From: Cloeon dipterum
Lineage: Eukaryota > Arthropoda > Insecta > Ephemeroptera > Baetidae
NCBI RefSeq assembly: GCF_949628265.1
Contig: NC_088790.1
Span: 5,770,545-5,834,544 of the forward strand
Length of the DNA stretch: 64,000 nucleotides
Reading direction: 5' to 3'
The notes below the pieces were generated by a model. That model had not been told where the DNA came from. It searched no databases and saw nothing but the letters and a program-made list of their open reading frames with translations. Shown in pieces: positions 10,966 through 23,115 of this stretch. The stretch's first letter is position 1. The number at the start of each line of letters is the position of its first letter. The position numbers and the translations under genes are program-made.

Positions 10966-13964
10966 CTAGGGAACGTGGTATCTGTACAGTTTCTTGTTAT
11001 TAAGGTCCTCTACCAAGTACTTCCCATCAATTAGATCGGCAGTAGCCCTTTCAAACATCGGTATTTCCAGCTCAAATTTATCTTCAAGAATTTGCCGCAC
11101 CTATGGAAACCAGATTACAATAAGATATATAATTATTAAAAAAATATTACCCCAGAGAGAAGATGGTCGTGGCTCACTGGCGAGTTCCGCTTCGCGAATC
11201 TAACTATTGCAGCCTGAATGATGAATCGCCTATGTCGGAGGACAATCTCAATATCTTCAGTCTTTTCAAGAAATGCTTCGCAATGTTCTGGTCTGCTCGG
11301 AATTTTAACTTTGGTATTTGCATTCCTGTACTTGAAATTCAGCGATAACTGGCAATTCGCGCTGAAAACCTACAAATAATGCCGTTTTAAAAATTAGAAA
11401 TTAATTAATTGCAATTTTTATAACCGTCGGTATTTTCTATACCTTTGGGTCAGCGATGAGGAGTTTGCTTTCGACCAGGCAAGCAAGCTGATCAATGAGG
11501 GTATGTTCAGGGATTGAGAGAGTCTCTTTGATGTCCATGAAGCCAAGATGGTCATTTTTTTCGAAAAGGAGTATGATTGCCATTTGATAGGTGTTCATTG
11601 AGAGCATGTAGGGCTTGTCTAAATAGTTAATTGCCATTTCACCTGTAAGAATATAGATTTCAGTTCATAATTCTTCTCTTTACATTTATAGAAGCTTAAT
11701 ACATTTGCTTTGTTGGTAATTCCAGATCAGCTTCCGATGGTCGTAGGAGAGCCTATGAATGCTTTCGTACTTAACCAAAGCAGCCTTCAACTCGCCAGAT
11801 AGTTCGATTTGGGTACGATCTGAGCTGCGTATTGGCCAAGTATTGGACTGGAGGAAAATTATTAAGATTTTGATGCTATAAAAGATTAAGAGAAGTCTAC
11901 TCACTTTCATGACCTGGGCGGAAAATACGAAGTCATTTTCATTTTTCGTGACCATGGATGATCTGTTGAACATTTCGAGCATCATGTCTGACGCTAACAC
12001 GTCTTCAATCATGGCGTTGATATTGTAGATCATGGTTGGGTTCATCATTCCCCACTAAAACAAAAGTATGCATATATAGAAATTATCAAAAACAGTTTGG
12101 GCATTCATTAATCACCTGCGGCAATCGTTTCAAAAGTGCCCTTTCGAGTACCAATGACCGAGAAACCTTCTGGAGAAGTCGTTTCGCGGTCAAAACAGTG
12201 TACAATCTTTCAAAGACATCCTTTTCGAGGAGGATTTGGTAAATAGGGCCTATACGATCAAATTCCTCCTCAATTTCGATCTCTGATAGGTCCTTGTTGC
12301 GCATGAGGGTGTCAAGTAATTTTGCCAACTGTTGATATAGGTTTGGTTGTATGGTCATAATATGACAAATTTTAGATAAAATAAAAATTAACCTTCTCGG
12401 TGGACTTGCAAGGAGAGTTTGAATCAGTTTTCTTATTCAAAATGGGTGCTACAGCCTTGTTCAGCAGGTCCAAAAACAAACTGTCACCTCTAAAGAAGTT
12501 TTTGATCATTTTATACTCCTCTGCGTAAAGTTTAACGAGGGCCTCTATCAGCTGCTACAATTTACAATTAAACCGTGCATTTATTTTTTAATAAACCTAC
12601 GTCATTTTGAGCCGATTTTTCCACAATTTCTGTTGTTTTTCTTTGGATATTTGTATCAAATGTCGAGGTCAAGTAAAACATGTCAATGCCATCGCAGTCC
12701 GCCTTGTACAGTCTTGCGAGCGCTTCATATTTCTCTTCTTTGAACAATCTGTCCACAGTACTTAGTAATATAGGTTTGACTGGCGCATAAAATGTGTGAA
12801 ACATATATGCATCGACGATAGCTGGCCTGAAGAAAGTTTATCAAGGTTACAACTTACAAAGTTTTAAAAAGGTTATAAAATTACTCTTCGGGAAAAATTG
12901 CCTCTATCCAAACATAATCCAATTGGCATTTTTCTGTGACAAACTTCATGATACGCAAATGCTCATCCTGCTCGTCTCTCTCCAAGTAGCTGCTCACTAT
13001 TTCAATGTATGTTTCACTCAAAGGTGTAAAAAATTGTTGTTTCAATACAACTTCGAGTGCCTACAAGAATTTTGTCAGAAAAATATCAAATTACACTACT
13101 AAAGCGAAATCTCACTCTGTCTGATTTATGTAATTTTCTTGGATGGTAAATGAAGGTGAGATTTTCGAGTGCTAGTTTCATTTCTGGTAGGAACTCCTCG
13201 TTCCTATCGCCTTGTCTAAATTCTTGGACTAAATTTACCATAGCATTCATCAGGTAATCCTGGAATCCGTTATCTTCCAGCATTACGTTGTACCACGAGC
13301 TCAGGCCTACATGGAAGTTATTGGCATCAACTTGTTAAAAAAGGATAATTTTTATTACCTATTGAAGCAACGTCTATCGACAAAATTTCCAGACGTTTTG
13401 GGTAAACGTCATTGCTAGAAATATTATTTTTAGCGGACCTATAGTGGGTATTAAAAAAGCTTGAAAAAATAATTTCATTTTATTGAATTTTTACTTGTAA
13501 AGAAGCCGCAGGTTTTCACAGGCCTTTGCGTAAAGGGCCCATTGCAGGTTGAAATTTGAAACGTACAACTCACAATGATTTCTAATTTCAGAGAAACGTG
13601 TCATAATTTCTCTTGCGCGAGCAATTGAAAGCTCTCTTGCCTGTTCGTAAATGAATTTGACGAAATGAAGGTTGTGATTTCTCGTTTTAATTTGGCTGGA
13701 AATTAAGAATTTGATTATAAGTATCGCAAATGAGATTTCTAGATTTTTAACTTTTATAACTCAACGTTGTATTTCTTTTTAACTTTTCATGCTCACTTAA
13801 ACACAAAGTAGGGTGATTTAAAATGCTCTATTCACTCACACGTATGAATCTTTGAAGTCCAAGAAATTTAACGGCGCCACTGATTGGGAACGTAAAATTT
13901 TTAAAACATCACGCTTTATTAGAGCCCAGACAACTTCAAAATCATCCATTATTGAGCCTGTCAT
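10966..13964 (-). CDS. Divergent cullin, closest to CUL2 (ubiquitin-ligase scaffold)
   Basis: Thirteen exons join at GT-AG sites into 740 codons (human CUL2 is about 745): 13840-13964, 13495-13695, 13359-13438, 13116-13306, 12885-13060, 12601-12826, 12393-12554, 12116-12328, 11905-12054, 11703-11847, 11443-11642, 11151-11369, 10966-11100. Cullins scaffold multisubunit RING E3 ligases: the N-terminal repeats bind an adaptor (Elongin B/C for CUL2) and the C-terminal half binds RBX1. Visible signatures are EIEIEEEFDRIGPIYQILLE then KDVFERLYTVLTAKRLL, NTWPIRSS, NYLDKPYMLSMNTYQMAIIL, and the neddylation segment RRFIIQAAIVRFAKRN with the candidate acceptor Lys at about residue 683. The NYL(D/G)KPY...TYQMA block is closer to CUL2 than CUL1. 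The usually well-conserved KLKxxCGxxFTxKLxxM segment is replaced by KRLPQWGMMNPTMIYNINAM. The start ATG lies nine bases inside an exon after an acceptor, so a 5' UTR exon lies upstream. It could instead be a lineage-specific paralogue. Confidence 0.85.
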
Positions 13965-13979
13965 ATTGAAGATCTGAAA

Positions 13980-16900
13980 TTAGATTGGGAAGTTGATGAT
14001 GTGCAAAGAAAAATAGATATATAAAAAACAGGTTAAAAGTGAAAAAAATATTTATTTTTAACGATTGTAATTAGGATAGGAGTTGAAAAAGAAAAGCTGT
14101 ATCGGAATAGTGCTATATAGCGCGGAAGACAGAGAGGGTCCCAGCCAAAAAGTGATATTACTTTGTAATCCACCAACCAGTTAATGAGCAATAATAAATT
14201 ATTTCATTATTTTTAATTTCGCTATTTGTATAAATATTTACGAAATTTAGTTGATATTATAAACAATTCTATGATTCTATTATTGATGTTTTGAGAGTAG
14301 AGTTATGCTGAATAATTCTTTACTTTATTTAAAATAAAAATAGTAAAATAGTTCATTATTTCAGTGAATTTTAATAATTTGATAGACTTTTAGGGTCGAA
14401 CTTTAAAACTTTGCCCTTTTCATTCAACCTTGACCTCTAAAAATTCCAGCCAAAGGATTTTGATAAGTGGATAAATTGATGCAAAAGAGAAAAACACAAG
14501 ATCGATAATTAAATATTTCCTCCCGTTGTCTATGTAACCGAGTTCTTTTGTTGAAAGCAAGAAATTTGTCCCTAAAGCCGTTGGAAAGGTGTGGAAACCA
14601 GCAAGTGGCGAGTCGGCGCCGGAATTAAAAATTGAATTCAAATTTAAATATATATATATAAAGCTATTATCAATTAAATAAATAAAAATTACATAAAAAC
14701 TACATACCAGTAAATCACAAGAGATTTCAGAGCTGATATTAGAACGCTAAGGATTCGACTCTGCTCTGCTCGAATTGGATATGAACTAAAGCTATAAGTT
14801 GTTATAACATTGGTCAGCAATCGCACCCCTTCGTAACAGAACCATCGAAAAATATTTTAGAAATTTTTGTTATCTTTTCCCTTTTGAACCCAGCAAAACA
14901 AGAACAATGGCTACATTATGTTATTTAATTGACAAGGAAAATATTTCCCCTTTGTAGCCGTTTTCGACACCGCGCTCGTCAAATCAATAAACAATCAATA
15001 ATTGTTAAAGTTCCCCATGAATTTTTCAGAATTCAATTACAACTCTTTCTCTGTTTTAGTTTTGATAAAAGTTCCATGTTATATTGAATAGTTTCTACAA
15101 TTTTAAAATAGACTTTGCGCTCCTGCTCCGAGCTAGGGGGAGGTCACCGAGGTATGATGACAGTCAATCGTCTCAAACTGGAGAGAGCTCTTGTTTGAGT
15201 GTAGGCAACCTGCTTTACAACCTAGTTCCGCAGGTTGCATATTTACACACTTTTTGCCTCGATGACTCAAAATAAATTAAAAAATATCATAAACTATTTA
15301 TAGTTTATTTTATATAATTATTTTCATCTAGTTCATTTATTATTTGAAATGGGCGAACCTCTGATAGCGAACACTTATCCGTTTTTTCTCAAAAACATCA
15401 TCGTGAACAAATATCAAGGGCGCACGGACACGGACCTCATTGTAGGAAGCCCAATACAGAAAAGGAAACAAATTTTTAATAATAATTATTCAAGACATGG
15501 ATCATTACAAAAAATATATTATTTGAAATATCCAAGCAATTGACAAAATTGTTTATTTGAATCAGGAAAAACACAACTAATTTTAACAATAATAAGTCAC
15601 ATATATTAAAATGGCACAATATTACTATTTAAGTAAAATGTATCATGCAACTAAACAAATAGCCTCTCTTTCAGAAAATAGTAATAAATTCTGTTATAAT
15701 CTTTGCTGGCTGATGAGTATGTTGCACGTCATGCACCCTCGTATCAAGCGGAGAAAGCACCACCGCCGCACTCCCAATCTCTCCGGTAGAGGCGTATTCA
15801 TTCATTCGCCTCTGTCTGTAGTCCAGGTGGGAATTGCAGGTAATCTCAGGAGAGGGCGCTGGTTACCTCATTCTGCCAGGGCCAGGGTTGATTCAAGGCC
15901 TGGACCGGAGGAGAGTAGTAAAGTCGTTGCTTTTGCGGTGTCTTCTCAGTCGGGCTAAAGTCAGCGTGACAGGACACGTTCATATTTCATGAAGATTGGG
16001 CGGAGAGATTGCTATTAAGGAAAATATGAATCATTTTTATGCAAATACACGCGGAGCGGCGACTGATGGAAACCTTTATGAATACACTCACGTCGCATAA
16101 ATTTTTACCCGCCTATACCTTTTTTATAGGTTTCTTCCAGGCGTGTTCGTAATTTTGAATAAAGCTTTCCGCATATGTAATTTTGTCACTGTGTAAATTG
16201 CAAGCTGTTCTTTGTCATGGAAATGATAGCGAAAGGCGACGGCTTCGACATTGAAAAATTATTTGATTTCGTCCGAGGAGCGTTTGTCATGATCGCGCGA
16301 ATAAACGGGTTTTTTATTGTTGTCATCTTGGAAATAATAAAACGTATGAAAATTTTGCATATATGAAAGTACACTTTTTGCATTTGTATACAGCTTAATA
16401 AAATCGAGAGGCAAAATAAATTATTGAGATGAAGGGTAAAATTATTCTAAATTTAACTTTTCAAGTGGCAGAACGTATAATGATGCGTAGGGATATAATT
16501 TTCTCTAGATAAAGAAGGTTGATGGAATAATACGCGTGTGGTGATTGGGCATTAGTATAGTTAAGAGGCATAATCAAAGCCCGGCGCGCGGTAGTTATTC
16601 AATGGAAAGCGCGCGTCTTGATACAGAGCTCTATTCAAATAATGGCCCATTTCCTCATTACGAGGCGATTTTTTCACTGACGTGTCGTTCTAAACCGACG
16701 TTCGAAGCTTCCAGAGGAACGATTTTTACTTTGGTCCTAATCCCAAATTTTGTCTATCTTCTAGACTTTGGAAGTTTTAAGCCGAGAATAACAAAAGCTA
16801 CTACATAGCTATAGACGAGACCTGACAACTTCTACTCACTTCTGATTCAAAGGATATTTTTACAAATCATTCACTTAAATTAATTTACTAAGTCAAATCT

Positions 16901-17642
16901 AAATTATACCAGAAAAATGACACCCAGAGAAAACAAATAATAAATTTATCAAACAGATATTTTCATCATTTACCGCAGATTTTAAATATGCATGTGTATT
17001 AACTATGTTCAAATCAAGAAAAGAATTATACTAACATCTAACATCAATTAAAAAATTTATTGCTCAAGATTAGTTATTTGTTTCACTTCTTTTGTATAAT
17101 ATGTGATATCAGTGAAATAAAGATGATTAAATAAACGCTTGAAATATAAGTTTATTTATCTCATATACTATACAGCGAGTAGAAATAGGAAATTATTTAA
17201 TTTGTTCGTTATTTTAATGAAAATATTAATGAAAAAAAATTATCTTCCTCTTGAGCTACACATAGAAGTACAGTGATCTATTTTGTGATAAAGAATAAAA
17301 TAAAAATTTAAGAGTTAAATATATATGAAAATTGCTCTGTTGGAGAGCAATATATTAAAGAAATTTGAACTACATTTTCCCAGTTTAATTTATTTTAGCT
17401 CTCCTCAGTTTAAAAATCGGTGGTTTGATCTAGAAGTAAACGTTTTAAATCCCAACTGAGCGCTGTGAATTTTAGATGATCGATTTATTTATTTATTTCC
17501 AAAATGATTAGTTAAAAAATATTTTGACAGAAAATTCGCTGACGACAAGGGCTTGAGAGCTTTTTTTAAATAGATGGCCACTAACTAGCCGTTGAAAAAA
17601 TAAATTGCAGCAATAGATACCAAACAGAAGTCCAATGGTATT
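13980..17642. other. Intergenic, 5' side of the cullin gene
   Basis: The first kilobase probably contains the promoter and a non-coding first exon of the cullin gene, since an acceptor (reverse complement of CTGAAAT at 13973-13979) precedes its start codon. I could not place the first exon. The rest is AT-rich sequence with no supported gene; the frames at 15611-15958 and 16545-16808 show no domain and no codon structure that I trust. Confidence 0.45.
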
Positions 17643-17906
17643 AGGGGGTGTGAATGAGCCACGCTCGCCCTTAAGAAAATATGCATATGGTCAGTATATA
17701 TGTGAGTACACGTGCCAGGCAACTGGTGCGGATATTTCAATAGCCACGTTTGCTGACGAGGCTTGGGATTAGCCGACATTGTAATATACAAACCAGAGCT
17801 CCAATTAATTCTGTGATTGTTCTACTAAACTTGCAGAGTTTTTTTTTAATTTCTTTTCCTGCGTCCATATACAAGCAAATAATGGGTAATTTTCACTTTC
17901 ATCTTG
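17643..17906 (+). repeat. Dispersed repeat family B, copy 1
   Basis: This is about 264 bases matching 26556-26797 over the full length. Shared blocks include AGGGGGTGTGAATGAGCCAC, AGAAAATATGCA, GTGCCAGGC then ACTGGTGC, AGCCACGTTTGCTGA, GCTCCAATT and ATAATGGG. Partial copies lie at 46268-46320, and inverted at about 27540-27615 and 26206-26245. There is no coding frame. Confidence 0.8.
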
Positions 17907-20900
17907 GGAACTGTTCCAATTTTAAAATATTTTTCACTAATATAATGTTTAAAAAAAAAGTTTAAAAACAGTCGATTATTTGCGAAAAACGTCTAGAATT
18001 CACAGCTCTAATCTTATTGCCATGCCAGCAGTCATTTGTTCATTTTTTTGTTTCACGTTGGCATTATCAGGTGGCCTCTGCGCGTACGTGCAGCAGGCAC
18101 GTTTAGCAAACAAAATCAAATTTGAGGTGTTAACAATTTGAGGCAACACGCGCAGGGGCGAGCGAGAAAGCAATATATTGTTTGTTAGCACATTAGGTAT
18201 TCATCAAGGAAAAGGGCTGGGCTGCGATCAAGTTGATTCAAAACTCTGATCGCAAACACACATTTCTTGTCGGCGTAACACCCTTGTCCCGAATTTATAA
18301 TTACGGCTGCGCATTCGTCCAATACCACGCACTAACAATAAAAAATGTCTATAGTTCCTAGAGCGCTGCAACGGGGAAATATTAAAGCCGTACGTCGTCT
18401 AACAAATTGGTACACACAAAAGAGAGCGGCATGATCTGACAGAGGCAGCAGCTGAGCAGGAATGCCTCGGTTCGAGGTGTGAAAAATAATTCCAGGCGAG
18501 ATGAATTATCATGGGAGAGTCAGATTTTGAGAGTCCTTGGGCTCCGGAGCTGCCTGGGAGAGATGATTTATCTGAAAGATAGGGCATGAATACCTGCTGG
18601 GCCAACAAAATGCTCAGCGAGCGTCTCCACCTGAACCAACCGCGCGGCAACAATATAATAAAATATACGCTAGCTATATACATATATTATAAGCGGGCGG
18701 CGTACACAACACATTACATTGTAATGAAACGAGAGGTGGAATCCCTTTCTATACACAACGAGATTTATCATGACTTATTTCCTGCGATGCCTTTTCCGCC
18801 CCTTTGGCTGCTTGATTTGCCTTCAGGTCTCTTTGATTTCTTTCATAGCGTGTGAGATTAATTGTGAGGGGCAAATTGGAAGGAATTAATTTCTAGGTAT
18901 ATTCTTTCGTCGTAAATTTTGTGCCTTTTCATTTTCCTCCATTCTTATCGCACCCTTCGGATGAAATGAACGAATCATCTTGAACGAGTCCAGTCGTGCT
19001 GAGCAATTAAAAACGCCAATACTCTGACTCACTTTTTAACGTTGTATTCTTTTGCTTCCGATTTTTCTTTTTATTGTGAACTATGCAGGAAAATTTTATT
19101 CAAAAATTTTTGAATATAATTTTAACTTCTTTTTTTCTTCATAGATCGCAGAATTTAGTTTTTACTGAGATTCTTTCAACACGCGTGTTTCTTCGAGATT
19201 TTTTTAATTTTGAACCAAATAAGAATTTTATAACTATTTAAAAGGAATGATAGCTATGTATGTTCACCCTAACAAACTGATTCTTATATGGCTGTAAAAT
19301 TAAGATTATCGACAATTTTTCTTTCTCATTAGCTTTGTAGTCATTGTGGGACCTTACACTTTTCAAAATTGACTTAAAAACGTCTAAAACTGTTCAAAAT
19401 TAATGAATAATAAGTGACTATTTTTTATAAAGCCGCATCCCAAGCTGTGAAACTTTTATAAAAAAAAAATGACGTTACCCACCGCGATCATGGCGAAATG
19501 TGTACATCCGATTTTCACTGCAATTCATAATCAAAAAAGCTGTAATGTAAATATTTTCCACTTCAGAGGGAAAATATTTATTTTTAAAAAGTATTTGTTT
19601 TGAAATTCGTCCAAATAGTTTGATTTTCCTTAACAGATAATATTGTGAATCCCTTTTGTACCAATATACAGGATTGCATTCGAAATTGCTAAACGCTCTT
19701 AGTGTAAGAATATTTTTATTGCACAAGTTATTATGTTTTTGGCTAACAAAAGAAAAGCCCAAACTATATTACTTAATCCTCGACCATCTGTATTTCATTT
19801 CGCAAAATTTTGCTCATTGCAAAATGTGATGCTCACTCACATACCCTCGGACATTTTTTTCCTTCGGGCGGAGCACCAGCTTGCCACTATATATAACCGT
19901 GGACAAAACATCCCTTGAATCACTTGAGAGTTATTTTTCCACTTGTTACAACGGGCAAGTGTGGGAGACGTCCGCAGACTTAATTTCACTAACTTGGCAG
20001 AGTGAGAGTGGTGAGACAATTTTTCACTGGAGCTTAATTTCAATTCTTTTCTTACCAATCAATTAATTCCGAAGAAAAGTCCAATTCAATCGTTTAACTC
20101 GTTCCTATTTGTGTATCAATTATTTCAATAGTGTTCGCAAAAGAGTCAATAATTTTGAGGGATACAGTTCATTTTAATTACACACAATATAATTTCAACT
20201 GTATTGTTAAAGTTCCAGTTACAATATAATGTAGTTTGTTAAGTACACAAACCGGCTTCTTTGTTTTACCCTATAACAGAAACCACGCGACCTTAAGCCG
20301 TTCGTCTTAAATACATATTTTATCTCAGTTAAATTTCATTTTCTAAATTAAATAATATAAATATTTTAAATTCATTTTATGTTCTGAGAAGTAATTCTTC
20401 TAACGTAAATTTAAAATCTTCCATTTCCAACTTTGGGAACTAATTTAAGTTGGTGGTGTCAGAAATAAACCTGAAAGGGCACGGCTTCACACTGGGGAGT
20501 TCTGTCTTGCGGCCCGAATTAATGCCTGGATACGCAAAGATTGCAACGTAACTCTAGATAAAAGGCAAATTCTTGAATAATTAATCAGATAGATTATTCC
20601 TGACTAATTGTAAGTTGCAATTGACAATATTATGCTAATACGCGAGGTGTATTATATTATATTGAAATTGAAAAAAACCTAAGATTTTTGCTTTATGTTT
20701 TAACATAAAACTAATTATGTCTAAAAGTTGCCCTGCTGATCCGCAATAAAATCATTTTTTAATCTAAATAAAAAAACCTTAAATTCAATATCAAGCGATT
20801 CTATTTTGTCCGCAAAATCTTTCTGTAAGCATTTAAAGAATTTAATATTTCAAATGAATTAAAAAGGTTTTTAAAGTAACTTTTGTGAAATTATTTTATT

Positions 20901-23050
20901 GCAAATTTCTCTAAAACAAAATTCCAAAGATTAACCATGTAAAAAGTAACATAAATCCTATATTATCTCATTGGCCTTATCAAGAGACGCGAGCGCAGGA
21001 CCAGTGAATAAACTTTTGTTCATTAATTTCACATGGAAACTAAGCTTGACAAAGCACGTCGAATGTAAAATAAATTATTTGAAGTATCTTGAGCGTCTGA
21101 TCTGCGAAGTGGTCACAAAAAGCAGTAGTGACCCTATTTAGGAAAATCTGTCGCGCTCCTCTCGCCGACTGGACAATGGCATATAATATACGAAACAAAT
21201 AATCTGAAATCCGCATCCAGTTTTTCGAGCGGCAGCAAGCAAAAACCCGACTCGCATATCAATACGCGCGCAGCACAGCGACAAGAGAAGCAACGTGCGC
21301 CGCGCGGAACATAATCCGGCGGAAAATTTGTGCCCAGCTCACAAAAGCGGTGTTTATTGTTGTGTTACCAGTTTGTATTTCCATTGTTTTACATGGCGAG
21401 AGTAATCCAGTCGAGCAACACCTTAATTGGCAACGGCTCGCGTGGTTCCTTTACGCAGAAAGCAAATAACAACAAGTAGTACTACCATATAGTTTGAGCT
21501 GTTAAAAATTTAGTGCCGCTGCTGGGAAAAGTACGTGGAAACCGCGCTGGTCGCTGCGGTTTAATTTGGCGAGAGATTGAGAGCAAAAAGAAGCTCTTAA
21601 TCCAGATATCTGTAAAAGGAGACTTATGTTTTTTCGCGTTTGATACTTGTTGCTGACCACAACCTAATATAGAACTTGATATTCGAAATTTATTCTCTCT
21701 CATTGGCTTTCATTTCCAAATGCAACTTGTGTACGCTCATCACTGTTGAGATAAAACTGTCCTGCAGCTCGAGGAAGAAATAAGCAACAACTTTAATTCA
21801 GTTTTACTCAAGCGTAAAATATATAGCTTGATTTTAATCCCAGGCCAGTTAAATTTAATGGTCGGCAGGTGTGTAGTGTACGCTCATTGTAACAAAAATA
21901 TATTATTACTTTTTTCTTTTATATTGAGGTATTGCAACTTGCAACTCAAGTATACACATTATTTTCACCAGAGTTTGGTAAATTTAATGATTCTTTGTTT
22001 ATAGATCAAGACTGAATTTTTTGCAGTTTTGTGTTCATAAGTTTTATGCTATCTAACTAATTTGTTTAGCTATTTGCTATTTATAACAAAATAAGTAAAT
22101 TAAAACATAATAAACAATATCCATTAAAACACGATGGAAGCGACTAAAGGTTACTTAGCGTAAAACTGATCAATCTCACATCAAAAAAATTCGATGCGCC
22201 CAGGAAAATTATCTTACATTAAATTAAAATTGTAATAAAAATTACTAATTTATCATCTTAAAGTTTTCGAAAGACCAAAACCGCCCAAGAGGTTAGATGG
22301 TTAGATAATCAATTCCAACCCCAAAAACGGGCATTAATAATAATTTACAATCGGTAAATTGTCATAAAAGTGCCCGAATTCAGATTTAAAATTCAAAATT
22401 TGATTATTTCTACGTTTTAAAGGTTTCGCTGGGAATATCTCGAAAAAAGAACAAATACTCTCTGCCAAAATTTTAAATCAACGTAATCTAGCGACGATTT
22501 AAAAATTTCAGCCATATTTTGGTGACCTTAACTCTATAATTACCGATTAATTCGTTGCCTGCTTAACTAACTTTTAAAGGGCGTTAAGTTTGTTACTTTT
22601 GCCGAGATAGGGGCCGAGATAATCGAATTTGAAGCAAGTGTTATATTTCCATAAAGAGCCGCAACTACTCTACTATGCCCCTGTAAGTTAGGCAATTTTT
22701 GGATTTTGGAAAAGAGAAATACTTTTGTTTGATTAGCTTCTTAGAGGCAATCAACACACCAATTTTCATTCAAATCGAGTAGCATATATATATATTATAA
22801 AATAGAACTATGGGAAAAGCCAAAATTAAAATATATCTAGCCACAAAATCCATTTTTGTATATTAATAGGATTTTAGTCTAAAGACTAATTTCTTGGATA
22901 CTTGTATAACTCACCCTAATTATATCATCTAATTTTTGTCCCTATTACCCTATTCGTTCATAAGGTAGTGTGCGTAGCGCTACCTTCCCAGCACATCCAT
23001 GTTGACATTATATACCAGACAAAATCTTCTCTCTTTCCATTGCAGGCGAG
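17907..23050. other. Gene-poor AT-rich stretch
   Basis: I see no supported gene. There are GC-richer islands around 18400-18620 and 21130-21480 with short unrelated frames. The section 22260-22800 is a uniform low-complexity stretch resembling an old repeat. Long-range enhancers could lie here but nothing in the sequence defines one. Confidence 0.45.
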
Positions 23051-23115
23051 GTCAGGGTGACTAAGCGGTTGAGCCTCTCGCGAGGATCACGGGTTCGAAT
23101 CCCGGTCCTGTTTTT
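23051..23115 (+). ncRNA. tRNA-like Pol III unit (tRNA pseudogene or SINE head)
   Basis: It has an A-box-like TGACTAAGCGG at 23058-23068, a perfect B-box GGTTCGAATCC at 23092-23102 and a T run starting at 23111 that would terminate Pol III. A T-arm (CGGG, loop TTCGAAT, CCCG) forms. GTCAGGG at 23051-23057 can pair with TCCTGTT at 23106-23112 with wobbles and one mismatch. The anticodon arm is wrong for a working tRNA: CCTC and GAGG close on only four bases (TCGC). I therefore read it as a decayed tRNA or the head of a SINE rather than a decoding tRNA. A minus-strand frame across it containing GIRTRDP is the usual false translation of an antisense tRNA B-box. Confidence 0.6.

Noticed and set aside
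14420-14641. 73-residue minus-strand frame as a first exon of the cullin
   Set aside because: The cullin start codon at 13964 already gives a family-sized protein, and the frame has no similarity to a cullin N terminus and no phase-compatible donor that I could identify.
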